Below, piece after piece: positions 16,489 through 25,778 of a DNA stretch of 64,000 bases (its first letter is position 1; the number at the start of each line of letters is the position of its first letter). Both the position numbers and the translations under genes were made by a program. Where the stretch lies: contig NZ_MAQX01000022.1 in NCBI RefSeq assembly GCF_001682865.1, positions 62,001-126,000 of the forward strand, given 5' to 3'. Origin of the DNA: Bacillus sp. FJAT-26390 (lineage in GTDB: Bacteria; Bacillota; Bacilli; Paenibacillales; Paenibacillaceae). The notes beneath the pieces were generated by a model. The model saw only the letters and a list, made by a program, of their open reading frames with translations. It ran no database searches and had not been told where the DNA came from.

Positions 16489-17895
16489 ATGAAGCCATTT
16501 ATGGACGACGATTTTTTGTTATCGAACGAAACGGCAATCCGGTTATACCATGATTTTGCGAAGGACATGCCTATTATTGACTATCACTGCCATCTAAGCC
16601 CGCAGCAAATTTTCGAGAATACAAGCTTCTCGAACCTTACGGAGGCATGGCTGTACGGCGATCACTATAAATGGCGGGCGATGCGGGCGAATGGCGTTGA
16701 GGAACGTTACGTAACCGGCGGAGAGGGCGTGACTGATTACGAGCGCTTCGAGGCTTGGGCGAGGACGGTACCGCAAACGGTTGGCAATCCGCTGTATCAA
16801 TGGTCGCATTTGGAGCTTCGCCGCTATTTTGGCGTGAACGAGCTTATTAATGAGAAAACGGCGCCGGTGATTTGGGAGAAGGTCAATGCGAAGCTGGCAA
16901 CCGGCCAGTATCGAGCGCGTGATTTGATCAAAATGTCGAACGTAGAGGTCATTTGCACGACGGATGACCCGGCTGATTCGCTTGAATACCATATGGCGAT
17001 TAAGGGTTTAGAAGATTTTAACGTGCAGGTGCTTCCGTCCTTCCGGCCGGACAAAGCGCTCGAAATAAACCGCGCGACGTTCTTGGAGTGGATCGGCAAG
17101 CTTGGCGCCGCGGCTTCAAGCAAAATTGGCAGCTATGATGAGCTGCTTGATGCGCTTGCGGCGAGAGTGAAGTTTTTTGACGAGGTGGGCTGTAAGGTAT
17201 CCGACCATGCCCTGGATTATGTCGCTTACGCCGAGACGACGAAAGAGGAAGCTGCCGCTATTTTTGCCAGAGCTTTAAATGGGGAAACGGTAAGCTTGGA
17301 AGAAGAAAAGCAGTACAAAACGCACACGCTGCTCTTTCTTGGAAGGTTGTATGCCGAGCGCGGCTGGGCGATGCAATTCCATATCAACGCGGCTCGCAAC
17401 AACAGCTCGCGCATGTTCGGCAAGCTTGGACCGGATACGGGCTTTGACTCGATCAACGATAGCGCAGTAGCGTACCCGCTCGCCAGACTGCTTGATGCGC
17501 TGGATACGGATGATGCGCTTCCGAAAACAATCGTTTATTCGCTTAACGCCAAGGACAATGACGTGCTCGGCTCAATTATTGGAAGCTTTCAAGGCGGCGG
17601 GGTGCCGGGAAAAATTCAGCTCGGCTCCGCATGGTGGTTCAACGATACAAAAAATGGTATGCTAGATCAAATGAATGCGCTTGCTAATCTGGGACTGCTT
17701 AGCCGCTTTGTCGGGATGCTTACTGATTCCCGCAGCTTCTTATCCTACACCAGGCATGAGTATTTCAGACGATTGCTCTGCAATTTGCTTGGCGAATGGG
17801 TTGAAAATGGCGAGGCCCCGGCGGATATGGAGCTGCTGGGCAATATGGTCCAGAACATCTCCTACCGCAATGCGAAAGCATATTTCGGCTTCTAG
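16489..17895 (+). CDS. uxaC: Glucuronate isomerase
   Basis: A 468-residue uronate isomerase, the usual length. It converts D-glucuronate to D-fructuronate (and galacturonate to tagaturonate) in the cytosol. Recognisable features are the N-terminal metal-binding MPIIDYHCHLSPQQI, ICTTDDPADSLEYH, MQFHINAARNNSSRMF and GSAWWFNDTKNGM near the end, all amidohydrolase-type motifs conserved in UxaC. GGGGG lies upstream of the ATG. It is cotranscribed with the long dehydrogenase at 15178. Together with GH67 alpha-glucuronidase (34129) and kduI/kduD (44743-47152), it gives a path from glucuronoxylan to central metabolism, though uxaB, uxuA and kdgK are not in this window. Confidence 0.96.
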   Translation: MKPFMDDDFLLSNETAIRLYHDFAKDMPIIDYHCHLSPQQIFENTSFSNLTEAWLYGDHYKWRAMRANGVEERYVTGGEGVTDYERFEAWARTVPQTVGNPLYQWSHLELRRYFGVNELINEKTAPVIWEKVNAKLATGQYRARDLIKMSNVEVICTTDDPADSLEYHMAIKGLEDFNVQVLPSFRPDKALEINRATFLEWIGKLGAAASSKIGSYDELLDALAARVKFFDEVGCKVSDHALDYVAYAETTKEEAAAIFARALNGETVSLEEEKQYKTHTLLFLGRLYAERGWAMQFHINAARNNSSRMFGKLGPDTGFDSINDSAVAYPLARLLDALDTDDALPKTIVYSLNAKDNDVLGSIIGSFQGGGVPGKIQLGSAWWFNDTKNGMLDQMNALANLGLLSRFVGMLTDSRSFLSYTRHEYFRRLLCNLLGEWVENGEAPADMELLGNMVQNISYRNAKAYFGF

Positions 17896-17903
17896 CGTTT
17901 AAG

Positions 17904-17953
17904 AAACGTTCTGCAATTCCGCTAGCTCGGCGGGGGCTGCGGAACGTTTTTTG
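17904..17953 (+). terminator. Terminator after uxaC
   Basis: AACGTTCTGCA pairs with TGCGGAACGTT, followed by a T-run. It overlaps the 3' end of the small minus-strand gene at 17922. Confidence 0.75.
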
Positions 17954-18164
17954 CGTCCAGCCGATAAGCCGCCATTAAGTATTTGAGCATTTGCGGCCCG
18001 GCTATGTTGGCAGCGACGCCAAACAGCTCGGAATGAGCGGTTTTACGGCAAAGCAAATAGAAGGCAGTGCCGCCGATAAGCTCGAAGGCGATAAATTCCT
18101 TCCATTTCCACGCCGGAATGACGTATATCGTAAATTCTTTATTTTTGGCAGCACGTTTACGCAA
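17922..18164 (-). CDS. Small uncharacterised protein, 80 residues
   Basis: I do not recognise this protein. It starts at TTG 18164 with AGGAGG nine bases upstream, the main reason to accept it. The N-terminus is basic (MRKRAAKNKEF), followed by an aromatic stretch (IYVIPAWKWKEFIAFELIGGTAFYLLC) that could be membrane-associated, and a Pro-rich tail. It converges on uxaC and overlaps that gene's terminator hairpin. No neighbour suggests a function. The plus-strand frame over the same bases has no ribosome site and is less likely. Confidence 0.55.
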   Translation of the reverse strand: MRKRAAKNKEFTIYVIPAWKWKEFIAFELIGGTAFYLLCRKTAHSELFGVAANIAGPQMLKYLMAAYRLDAKNVPQPPPS

Positions 18165-18275
18165 AATAGGAGCCCTCCTGCTTGATTGGGAGCTTTACAA
18201 CCGTATCTAAATTATGCAAAGCGGCTTATCCAACATTCGCAACCTTTTTAAAAGATTATTAGAGGAGTGGGTCAA

Positions 18276-19001
18276 TTGACGAAAACAGCATTCGTAACCG
18301 GAACGGACCGTGGGGTAGGGTTAGCGCTTGTTAAAGGTTTGCTTAAGCAGGGTTATCATGTGTTTGCCGGACAATATGCTGAGGAAGTACCTCAGCTTGC
18401 GGAGCTTAAGGATACATATTCCGATCGGCTGAACGTGCTGCGGCTAGATATATCAAGCGATGAATCGGTGGCTGGGGCGTGGCGGGCAACGTCTGCGTTG
18501 ACGGACCGGCTTGATTTGTTGATCAATAACGGTGCCATTTTGGGCGATATTGGTGCGACCGTGCTTGATCCGCTCAATTATGCGGAAATGATGGAGGTGT
18601 ATAACGTCAACACTTTAGGCAGCCTGCGGATGAGCCAGACGTTTATGCCGCTGCTGCTAAAGAGCGAAGCGAAATTTCTCGTTAATATTTCGTCAGAGGC
18701 AGGCAGCATCGGCGATTGCCACCGAAATAGCTGGTACGCTTATTGCATGTCGAAGGCTGCGCTGAACATGCAATCGAAGCTCGTCCACAATGGCATCAAG
18801 CCGCACGGCGGACGAGTGCTCGTCGTACATCCCGGCTGGGTGCAGACGTATATGCAGGGCAAGCTTGATGCGGGTGCGGCGCTCACACCGGAGCAGTCAG
18901 CCGATTCAATATTGCGGCTAGTCGAGGCACGCCTAAATACGAATGCGGCCGCAGCCGATTGCGAGTATGTTGATCATGCGGGGAACGCGCTGAATTGGTA
19001 G
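18276..19001 (+). CDS. Short-chain dehydrogenase/reductase
   Basis: A 241-residue classical SDR starting at TTG 18276, with GAGGAG eight bases upstream; a GTG at 18267 overlaps that site and is less likely. Motifs are TGTDRGVG (nucleotide loop), NNGAI (NNAG position), NISSEAG with catalytic Ser, YAYCMSKAALNM with Tyr and Lys, and VVHPGWVQTYM. It resembles the SDR at 9039 over the whole length. The substrate is unknown; as a single gene after uxaC and the small minus-strand ORF, its pathway cannot be inferred from operon context. Confidence 0.88.
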   Translation: MTKTAFVTGTDRGVGLALVKGLLKQGYHVFAGQYAEEVPQLAELKDTYSDRLNVLRLDISSDESVAGAWRATSALTDRLDLLINNGAILGDIGATVLDPLNYAEMMEVYNVNTLGSLRMSQTFMPLLLKSEAKFLVNISSEAGSIGDCHRNSWYAYCMSKAALNMQSKLVHNGIKPHGGRVLVVHPGWVQTYMQGKLDAGAALTPEQSADSILRLVEARLNTNAAAADCEYVDHAGNALNW

Positions 19002-19140
19002 CGGAGGTTGGCGTACGAACCGTTCGCTTCGCATATAATCAGAGTAGTAAGAAGGAGCCGCGTTGCAAATTGTTTGTTGGAGCGTGCTTGGAAAAGTAAC
19101 TGGAGATGCTGCGCCATGCGAGCAGATTGCTTCTCGCCCA

Positions 19141-19181
19141 TAAAAAAACTCGTCCTTCCTGAATCGGAATTGGACGAGTTG
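19141..19181 (-). terminator. Terminator of aminotransferase gene
   Basis: AACTCGTCC and GGACGAGTT form a stem with an inner TTCC/GGAA pairing. On the minus strand it is followed by a seven-T run. Confidence 0.8.
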
Positions 19182-19241
19182 TTCGAGGGTTGGCTTAAGT
19201 GATGCGGATTAGCGCCTCTGCCCTGCACCTGCTGCCCAAGC

Positions 19242-20453
19242 TTAACCAGCTTGCAGCTGGCCGAAAGCGCGGAACAGGATGCTCAGCATTTGGTCGATGT
19301 CCTTTTGGGTTACGATTAGCGGCGGTACGAGCCGGATCGTTGACGCGTTTAATGCGTTGATGAGCAGCCCTTCCTGCAAGCAAATCGCAGCAAGCTCGGG
19401 CGCGGTCCCCTCTGGTACGTCAAATGCCAGCAGAAGCCCTTTGCCGCGAATATTTGAAATCGGAACTTCGCAGGATAGGTTGCGCAGGCTAGCTGTCAGA
19501 TACTGCCCTTGCGTCTTGGCGTTGCTCGCCAAATTTTGCTCCAATAGCTCCTGAAGCACGGCGTAGCCTGCTGCCATTGCAAGCGGCGCTCCCGTGTAAG
19601 TTCCGCCTTGGTCGCCCGGCTCGAATAGATCGTATTTGCTTTTCGTCAGCATCGCCGATAGCGGGAAGCCGCCGCCAATGCCTTTGCCAAGGGTGATAAC
19701 GTCGGGCATAATACCGTAATGCTCATAGGCAAAAAGCTTGCCCGTTCTGCCCATCCCCGTCTGTACTTCATCAAAAATAAGCAGCATGCCGTACATGTCG
19801 CACATTTTGCGCAGGCCATACAAATAAGCTTCATCCACAGCATGGACGCCGCCCTCACCTTGTACAAGCTCGACCATTATCGCGCAGGTCTCGTTCGTAA
19901 CCGCAGCGAAGCAAGCATCAAGGTCATTGATAGGCACATGCTTGAAGCCGTCCACCTTGGGCGCAAAAAGCTCCTTCCACTGCTCTTTTCCTGTCGCAGA
20001 CATCATGGCCAAGGAGCGACCGTGAAAGCTGTTCTTTAACGTAATGATTTCATAGGCGCCATTCATATGAACTGCGCCATGCTTTCTTGCCAGCTTTATT
20101 GCGCTTTCGTTCGCTTCGGCGCCGCTGCTCGCAAAAAAAGCTTTGTCCATGCCGCTTACGCTGGTCAACAGCTCGGCGAATTCAATCATAGGCTTATTAT
20201 AGTAACCGGGGCTTGCATGCACTAACGTTGAAGCCTGACGTGACAAAGCCTCCTGCAGTACAGCAGGGGAATGTCCCAAGCTAGTTACAGCCCAGCCGCC
20301 GACAAAGTCCAAGTAACGTTTTCCATCCGTATCCCATAAATGCATCCCTTCGCCGCGTTCCATCACAATGCTAGGACGGCGTGCCGTAAAAAGAACCGAT
20401 TTCTGAGCCGTTTCCAATAAAGCTGCCGTTACCGAATTTTCCATCTGAATCAT
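19242..20453 (-). CDS. argD: Class III aminotransferase, acetylornithine transaminase type
   Basis: A 403-residue PLP enzyme. It has GWAVTSLGHSPAVLQEAL and FASSGAEANESAIKLARKHG near the N-terminus, FHGRSLAMMSATGKEQWK, the Asp-containing LLIFDEVQTGMGRTGKLFAYEHYGI, and the PLP lysine in ITLGKGIGGGFPLSAML. This is the acetylornithine/succinylornithine branch, which makes N-acetylornithine with glutamate as amino donor. GGGAGG lies seven bases upstream of the ATG. No other arginine genes are nearby, so another omega-amino acid substrate remains possible. A terminator follows on the minus strand. Confidence 0.82.
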   Translation of the reverse strand: MIQMENSVTAALLETAQKSVLFTARRPSIVMERGEGMHLWDTDGKRYLDFVGGWAVTSLGHSPAVLQEALSRQASTLVHASPGYYNKPMIEFAELLTSVSGMDKAFFASSGAEANESAIKLARKHGAVHMNGAYEIITLKNSFHGRSLAMMSATGKEQWKELFAPKVDGFKHVPINDLDACFAAVTNETCAIMVELVQGEGGVHAVDEAYLYGLRKMCDMYGMLLIFDEVQTGMGRTGKLFAYEHYGIMPDVITLGKGIGGGFPLSAMLTKSKYDLFEPGDQGGTYTGAPLAMAAGYAVLQELLEQNLASNAKTQGQYLTASLRNLSCEVPISNIRGKGLLLAFDVPEGTAPELAAICLQEGLLINALNASTIRLVPPLIVTQKDIDQMLSILFRAFGQLQAG

Positions 20454-20629
20454 TTACGTGCCTCCCGATTATTCGTCTCATTGCATAAATATACAACATA
20501 GAGAATAAAAATTCAATACCCTACTTAAATCTTATTATGTCAAGCAAAGTCACGATAAGAAATCACAGACATAGCTATTTCTTCTTAAAAAGCTTGCTGA
20601 AGAGCATTATCAAAGGAGGAGAGACCTAA

Positions 20630-21655
20630 ATGTGGAATGGAGATTCTTATTTAGAAAAGCTGTATAACGAAGCGCTTGATCGGCATCGCAATCAAAATCT
20701 GCAGCTCAGAAACGAACGGAAGCCTAAGCTGAAAGCGGCGCTGCGCGAGTTGATCGGCCATTTTGAGCCAAATCCTGATCATGCCCCTAAGCTGCTGGAG
20801 CGCGTTCAGTGCGACGGATATATTCGCGAACGCGTGGAGCTGTCGGCTACACCGGAGCTGGCCTTTGCCGCTTATGTGCTTATTCCAGATGGCGCCAAAG
20901 GGCCGCTGCCAGGCGTGCTGGCGCTGCATGGCCATGGCTACGGCAGCCGAGAAATTGTTGGGCTGTTGAAGGATGGCTCTCCTGATGAGTCTGAGCCAGG
21001 CATCCATCAGCATTTTGCCGTGCAGCTAGTTAAGAGGGGGATGGCCGTTATCGCTCCCGATGTCATCGGCTTCGGCGAACGCAGGCTGCTTGCCGATCTT
21101 GCGCATAATCCTGATTCCCCAAATTCCTGCCACAACTTGTCGACGCAGCTGATGATGCTTGGGAAGACGCTTACCGGCTTGCGCGTAGCGGAAGCGTTAA
21201 AGACATTTCAATGCTTCTCTTCACGGCCAGAGGTCGATGCGGACCGGATAGGCCTTATGGGCTTCTCCGGCGGCGGCTTAATTGGCTTCGCGGCTGCTGT
21301 GCTGGAAGCTCGGATACAGGCAGCTGTGCTGACTGGCTTCACGAATACGGTCAAAGAAAGCATCTTCGCCGTCCATCACTGCATCGACAACTACACGCCG
21401 GGGCTGCTCCTTCACGCGGAGCTTCCAGAGCTAATCGGGCTTATTGCGCCTCGCCCGCTATTTCTGGAATCAGGCGAGCGTGATCCGATTTTTCCAGTGG
21501 CAGGGTTTCGGAAGGCAGCCGCAGAAATCCAGGCAATTTATGAGTCCGAGGGAGCGAGTGGCAAGCTCGAAATCGACGTATTTCCAGGCACGCATGAAAT
21601 AAGCGGACGGCTTGCTTACGACTGGCTGAAGCGGACGCTTGTTAAAGCGCCATGA
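20630..21655 (+). CDS. Alpha/beta hydrolase, acetyl-esterase-like
   Basis: A 341-residue serine hydrolase with no signal peptide, so cytosolic. The oxyanion region LPGVLALHGHGYG starts near residue 93, the nucleophile is Ser213 in GLMGFSGGGLIG, Asp is in ESGERDPIFP and His in FPGTHEISG. The layout resembles acetyl xylan esterase and dienelactone-hydrolase-type enzymes that deacylate small esters, but may also be a general carboxylesterase. AAGGAGGAG lies upstream of the ATG. It lies between an aminotransferase and an AraC/GH127 pair; with so many hemicellulose genes nearby, removal of acetyl groups from sugars is a fair guess. Confidence 0.82.
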   Translation: MWNGDSYLEKLYNEALDRHRNQNLQLRNERKPKLKAALRELIGHFEPNPDHAPKLLERVQCDGYIRERVELSATPELAFAAYVLIPDGAKGPLPGVLALHGHGYGSREIVGLLKDGSPDESEPGIHQHFAVQLVKRGMAVIAPDVIGFGERRLLADLAHNPDSPNSCHNLSTQLMMLGKTLTGLRVAEALKTFQCFSSRPEVDADRIGLMGFSGGGLIGFAAAVLEARIQAAVLTGFTNTVKESIFAVHHCIDNYTPGLLLHAELPELIGLIAPRPLFLESGERDPIFPVAGFRKAAAEIQAIYESEGASGKLEIDVFPGTHEISGRLAYDWLKRTLVKAP

Positions 21656-21760
21656 TAACCAGCTGCTTTCAGGCATGAAAGCGGGAGGCGTTATATTACA
21701 CCATCGATTTGAATGGGCAGGCCGCTGGGGGTGTCATCATTCGCCATACATAATCGCAGT

Positions 21761-21793
21761 AGAGGCTGTCTTCCGGGGACCGCCTCTTCTTTC
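21761..21793. terminator. Hairpin between convergent genes
   Basis: AGAGGC-GTC pairs with GAC-GCCTCT, followed by a TCTTTC tract. It lies between the convergent esterase and AraC genes; the T-tract is imperfect. Confidence 0.45.
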
Positions 21794-21795
21794 AT

Positions 21796-22671
21796 TTAAG
21801 TCGTATACCGCTTGCGGAACTTGGTCGGCGCCAGTCCGATTTGACGGGTGAAGCAATTGGAGAAGTAAGGGACATTCTCGAACCCGACGTATTGGGCAAT
21901 TTCAGCTATTGGCCATTCGGTCTTCAGCAGCAGCAGCTTAGCCTGCTCAAGCCGATATTTCGCTAAGTAGTCGATAGGCGTCATGCCATAAACCTGCTTC
22001 ATGCATCTCGTAATATAGTTGTAGTGAAAATTGAGCGCTTCCGCCATCGTTTTGCTCGTCACTTCGGTGCGGTAGTTGTTTTTAATATAAGCCTCCGCCT
22101 TCTCCGCGAGCGTAACGGATGGGCTTGTATAGCTGTCATTTTGCCGCAAATCCATCATGCGCAGCAGCTCCTCGAAAGTTTGCTGCTGCGTCCAGAAGGC
22201 GCTTGATTGGCGCTCCCCTCCCGCTTTGTTCAACGTTCGCATCAAGCGATACGTTTGCTCGGGGTAGGGAAGCGTCCATGCTTTTTGGAGATGGAGCGAA
22301 TAGGGGGACGCTAGGAAACGATTGTAATGATCTTCATGGCTGATGCTGGCATGGTCGAGCCCGGACTGCTGCCACTCTCCCACAGACTGAAAATGGACCC
22401 AGTAGAAGACAGTCCGCTCCTCCGATGGCTTCACCGAGTAATGGGGACCGTCTGGAAGCAGCAGCAGCGTTTGCCCTTCGGTCAGGCTCCATTTCCGGTC
22501 CTCCTCGCCGATAAATAAGCAGCCGGATTCAACGATAAGCAGATCAAATACGCCGAGCTGCTTCCGGTTCGGATGCTGATCGCCGCGTTTGTGGACGGTC
22601 ACGCCGCTCTCTAAATAATAGGGCAGCGGAGGCGCTGCGAAATAGACATGATCTTGTGCTTCCGGCATCAT
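21796..22671 (-). CDS. AraC family regulator
   Basis: A 291-residue regulator with start at MMPEAQDH, where GGAGGG lies seven bases upstream; a longer in-frame ATG lacks a site. The N-terminal sensor is cupin-like (LGVFDLLIVESGCLFIGEEDRKWSLTEGQTLLLLPDGPHY). The C-terminus has the AraC pair EVTSKTMAEALNFHYNYITRCMKQVYGMTPIDYL and IAEIAQYVGFENVPYFSNCFTRQIGLAPTKFRK. It is divergent from GH127 at 22808 across 136 bases, strongly suggesting it controls arabinofuranosidase expression in response to an arabinose-containing compound. Confidence 0.9.
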   Translation of the reverse strand: MMPEAQDHVYFAAPPLPYYLESGVTVHKRGDQHPNRKQLGVFDLLIVESGCLFIGEEDRKWSLTEGQTLLLLPDGPHYSVKPSEERTVFYWVHFQSVGEWQQSGLDHASISHEDHYNRFLASPYSLHLQKAWTLPYPEQTYRLMRTLNKAGGERQSSAFWTQQQTFEELLRMMDLRQNDSYTSPSVTLAEKAEAYIKNNYRTEVTSKTMAEALNFHYNYITRCMKQVYGMTPIDYLAKYRLEQAKLLLLKTEWPIAEIAQYVGFENVPYFSNCFTRQIGLAPTKFRKRYTT

Positions 22672-22807
22672 GCTTACTCCCTCCAAGCTTGTGTGAAATT
22701 TTATAAGAAATAAGTTATATTCGTTCATATTTATGTTTTATTCTAACCCATACAATAGAAATCAGCAGTATGAAATTTAATAGATGCTAAGAGAGGTGCG
22801 ATAGATT

Positions 22808-24781
22808 ATGGGGCAAACGGCGAGCAAGGATAACGCAAAGCCGGTTTCACTTAAGCAAGTTAAAATAAAGGATGGTTTCTGGAATTATTATATTAATCTA
22901 GTGAGGGACGTCGTTGTTCCTTATCAGTGGGATGCGATAAACGACCGCGTAGAGGGAGCAGAGCGAAGCGGGGCGGTTAGCAACTTTAAGATCGCGGCCG
23001 GACTTACGGAAGGTGAGTTTTACGGCTTCGTCTTCCAGGATACCGATGTGGCAAAGTGGCTGGAGGCGGTAGGGTACCTGCTTGAGACGAAGCGGGATGA
23101 TCGGCTTGAGCAGGTTGCTGACGAGATGATCGACATTATTGGCAAAGCGCAGCAGCCTGACGGTTATTTGAATACGTTCTACACGATCAAGGAGCCCGGC
23201 AGCAAATGGACCAATCTAACGGAGTGCCATGAGCTTTATTCTGCCGGTCATATGATTGAAGCCGGTGTTGCTTATTATAAAGCGACTGGCAAGCGGAAGC
23301 TGCTGGATATCGTATGCCGCATTGCGGATGATATCGCAGTCGTCTTCGGCGATGGACCCAATCAAATTGCCGGCTATGACGGCCATCAAGAGATCGAGCT
23401 TGCGCTGGTGAAGCTCTATGAGACGACGGGCAATCGCAAATATTTGGAGATGAGCAGCTACTTCATCGACAAGCGCGGACAAGAGCCAAGCTTCTTCGAG
23501 GCAGAGGCTGACCGCAGAGGCAGAACGACGCATTGGAGCAATAACAAAATCCATATCGAACCGGAATATTTTCAAGCCCATGCTCCTGTGCGCGAGCAAG
23601 AAGCGGCGGTTGGCCACGCTGTACGCGTCGTTTACATGCTGGCGGGCATGGCGGATGTTGCGCGCGAGACGGGAGACGAGTCTTTAATTGAAGCTTGCCG
23701 CAGGTTATGGGACAACATTGCCTCGAAGCAGATGTATATTACGGGCGGCATTGGCTCGGTGGCGCATGGCGAGGCGTTCTCCTTTGACTATGATTTGCCC
23801 AATGACACGGTCTATTCGGAGACATGCGCGTCGATTGGTCTGATCTTCTTCGCCCACAGAATGCTGCAGCTCGAGCCTAACAGCCGATATGCGGACGTTA
23901 TGGAGCGGGCATTGTTTAATACCGTTATTGCCGGGATGTCGCGTGACGGCAGGCATTTCTTCTACGTGAATCCGCTAGAGGTAACGCCAGACGTGTGCGA
24001 CGGCAAAAACAAAAACTTTAATCACGTGAAGCCTGTTCGCCAGGAATGGTTCGGCTGCGCTTGCTGCCCGCCGAATATCGCTCGGCTGCTGGCATCGCTA
24101 GGCGAGTATGTGTATTCAACGAAAGGGAATACGATTTATTCGCATCTCTATATCGGCGGAGAGATGGAGCTTGCGTTAGGCGATACAACAGTTAAGCTTA
24201 ATCAGCATTCCAGCATGCCGTGGGAAGGCTCGGCACGCTTCGAAGTGACGCTGGAGCAGCCGGCTTCGTTTGCCCTAGCGCTGCGTATACCGGACTGGTC
24301 AGAGAATGCGGCGGTGCTCATAAACGGAGAGGCGTACCCAATAGCGGATCAAATCGTAGACGGCTATGCTCGTATCGAGCGGCAGTGGATATCCGGCGAT
24401 GTTGTGGAGCTTGCGCTTGAGATGCCTATTCAGCGTGTAAGAAGCCATCCGCTGGTTAAACAAAACGCAGGTAAGGTTGCCTTGCAGCGGGGGCCGCTGG
24501 TCTATTGCGTAGAGGAAGCGGATAACGGACCGCTGCTAGGGCAGCTGCTGCTGCCGCAAGATGCGAAGCTCGAAGCTGCTTTTGCAGAAAATCTCATTGG
24601 CGGCATTCAGGTAATCAAGGCGGAGGGTCTTAAGCTGCAATTCGAGCAGTGGGGCTCGCAGCTATACCGCTCCAATGCCGAAGCGGCTCTTGAGCCAGCG
24701 AATATCACCTTTATCCCTTACTACGCTTGGGCCAATCGAGGCAAAGGCGAGATGGCTGTTTGGGTGAAGGAGCGTATCTAG
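22808..24781 (+). CDS. GH127 beta-L-arabinofuranosidase
   Basis: A 657-residue glycoside hydrolase of family GH127 (formerly DUF1680), without a signal peptide, so cytosolic. It releases beta-L-arabinofuranose from plant hydroxyproline-rich glycan or oligosaccharide ends. Family features visible: DGFWNYYINLVRDVVVPYQ, LTECHELYSAGHMIEAGVAYY, Glu338 and Cys340 in YSETCASIGLIFFAHRML, and the Cys cluster 417-420 in FGCACCPPNIARLLASLGEYVYS. In characterised members these Glu and Cys residues bind zinc and one Cys is the nucleophile. It is controlled by a divergent AraC regulator and followed by a strong terminator. Confidence 0.95.
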   Translation: MGQTASKDNAKPVSLKQVKIKDGFWNYYINLVRDVVVPYQWDAINDRVEGAERSGAVSNFKIAAGLTEGEFYGFVFQDTDVAKWLEAVGYLLETKRDDRLEQVADEMIDIIGKAQQPDGYLNTFYTIKEPGSKWTNLTECHELYSAGHMIEAGVAYYKATGKRKLLDIVCRIADDIAVVFGDGPNQIAGYDGHQEIELALVKLYETTGNRKYLEMSSYFIDKRGQEPSFFEAEADRRGRTTHWSNNKIHIEPEYFQAHAPVREQEAAVGHAVRVVYMLAGMADVARETGDESLIEACRRLWDNIASKQMYITGGIGSVAHGEAFSFDYDLPNDTVYSETCASIGLIFFAHRMLQLEPNSRYADVMERALFNTVIAGMSRDGRHFFYVNPLEVTPDVCDGKNKNFNHVKPVRQEWFGCACCPPNIARLLASLGEYVYSTKGNTIYSHLYIGGEMELALGDTTVKLNQHSSMPWEGSARFEVTLEQPASFALALRIPDWSENAAVLINGEAYPIADQIVDGYARIERQWISGDVVELALEMPIQRVRSHPLVKQNAGKVALQRGPLVYCVEEADNGPLLGQLLLPQDAKLEAAFAENLIGGIQVIKAEGLKLQFEQWGSQLYRSNAEAALEPANITFIPYYAWANRGKGEMAVWVKERI

Positions 24782-24793
24782 GAAACTTAAATA

Positions 24794-24841
24794 GAAGGCG
24801 ATTGCTTCCCGGACTGAATTCGGAAGCGGTCGCCTTTTTTG
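24794..24841 (+). terminator. Terminator after GH127
   Basis: AAGGCGATTGCTTCC pairs with GGAAGCGGTCGCCTT, followed by a T-run. Confidence 0.9.
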
Positions 24842-24852
24842 GATTTTAAAAT

Positions 24853-24896
24853 CTATAGTTTATAGGGTTGACACTATACTTTTTACATTGTGTAGA
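24853..24896 (+). promoter_or_regulatory. Promoter with putative YesN box, upstream of nif3-yesN-yesM
   Basis: TTGACA at 24868-24873, a 17-base spacer and TGTAGA at 24891-24896. CTATAGTTTATAGGG at 24853-24867 abuts the -35. The same CTATAGTTTATNGGG, at the same offset to the -35, occurs before the binding-protein gene (29233). The pair is a candidate target of the YesN regulator encoded between them. Confidence 0.6.
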
Positions 24897-24963
24897 TTTT
24901 TTTTTGAAATTACAATTTAATTAATGTATGCCAGAAACGAACCATTAAGGGCGGATCGATGCG

Positions 24964-25758
24964 ATGATAAAAATACAGCAAGTAATAGACGATTTAACGG
25001 CATCCGTTGATTCGATTGCAAGTCGCGTAGATACACTAAAGTTTGGCGATTCCCAAGCGGAAGCCAAGGGCATTGCCGTTACGTTTATGGCGACGCAACA
25101 GGTGCTTGAAGAGGCGGTTCGACTTGGGGCGAATTTAATTATAACGCATGAAGGCACGTTTTTTAGCCACCATGACCAAACGGAACCGCTGGGTGTGGAC
25201 GATCTTGTTTACGAGGCTAAAAAACGGTTTATCGAAGAGCATAAATTGGCTGTTTATCGTTTCCATGATTATTGGCATCGGTATCGGCCCGATGGCATTA
25301 TGGAGGGGCTTATTGAAGCTTTGGATTGGCAGAACCATCTAACGGAATATTTGCCGAGCGCTGCGCTCGTAACCATCCCCGCGATGAAGCTCGAACAAGT
25401 CATCGGCTATATCAAAAAACAGCTGGGCATCGGCTATATTCGCGCAGCTGGCGATTTATCGATGAATTGCAGCCGCATCGGCCTGCTTGCCGGCTACAGA
25501 GGAGGGGCTGAGAACGCGATTCCTTTGTTCGCCAAACATCATGTAGACGTGATCCTTTATGGCGAGGGCCCAGAGTGGGAGACGCCCGAGTATGTGCGAG
25601 ATGCCATGTTTAACGGCAAGAGCCATGCGCTTGTCGTGCTCGGGCATTTGGAAAGCGAGCAGCCGGGCATGAAGCTGCTTGCCGATCGGCTCGGCAGTCG
25701 TTATGCCCATATTCCCGTTCATTTCTTACCTGTAGACCCCGTGTTCCGAGTGTTATAA
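24964..25758 (+). CDS. Nif3-like dinuclear metal center protein
   Basis: A 264-residue Nif3/YbgI/DUF34 protein. Typical motifs are IIITHEGTFFSHHDQ (equivalent to the HHP loop), the central RAAGDLSMNCSRIGLLAGYRGG and GEGPEWETPEYVRDAM, with a C-terminal HLESEQPGMKLLADRL where metal ligands are expected. Members bind two metal ions and form hexamers; the biochemical role is unsettled (a link to GTP cyclohydrolase I and NAD-precursor binding has been proposed for some). It is shorter than B. subtilis YqfO (which has an insert). The ribosome site is weak. It is followed after 20 bases by YesN, so it is odd to find it in a sugar-sensing operon. Confidence 0.85.
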   Translation: MIKIQQVIDDLTASVDSIASRVDTLKFGDSQAEAKGIAVTFMATQQVLEEAVRLGANLIITHEGTFFSHHDQTEPLGVDDLVYEAKKRFIEEHKLAVYRFHDYWHRYRPDGIMEGLIEALDWQNHLTEYLPSAALVTIPAMKLEQVIGYIKKQLGIGYIRAAGDLSMNCSRIGLLAGYRGGAENAIPLFAKHHVDVILYGEGPEWETPEYVRDAMFNGKSHALVVLGHLESEQPGMKLLADRLGSRYAHIPVHFLPVDPVFRVL

Positions 25759-25778
25759 ACCGCTAATTAGGAGGAAAA

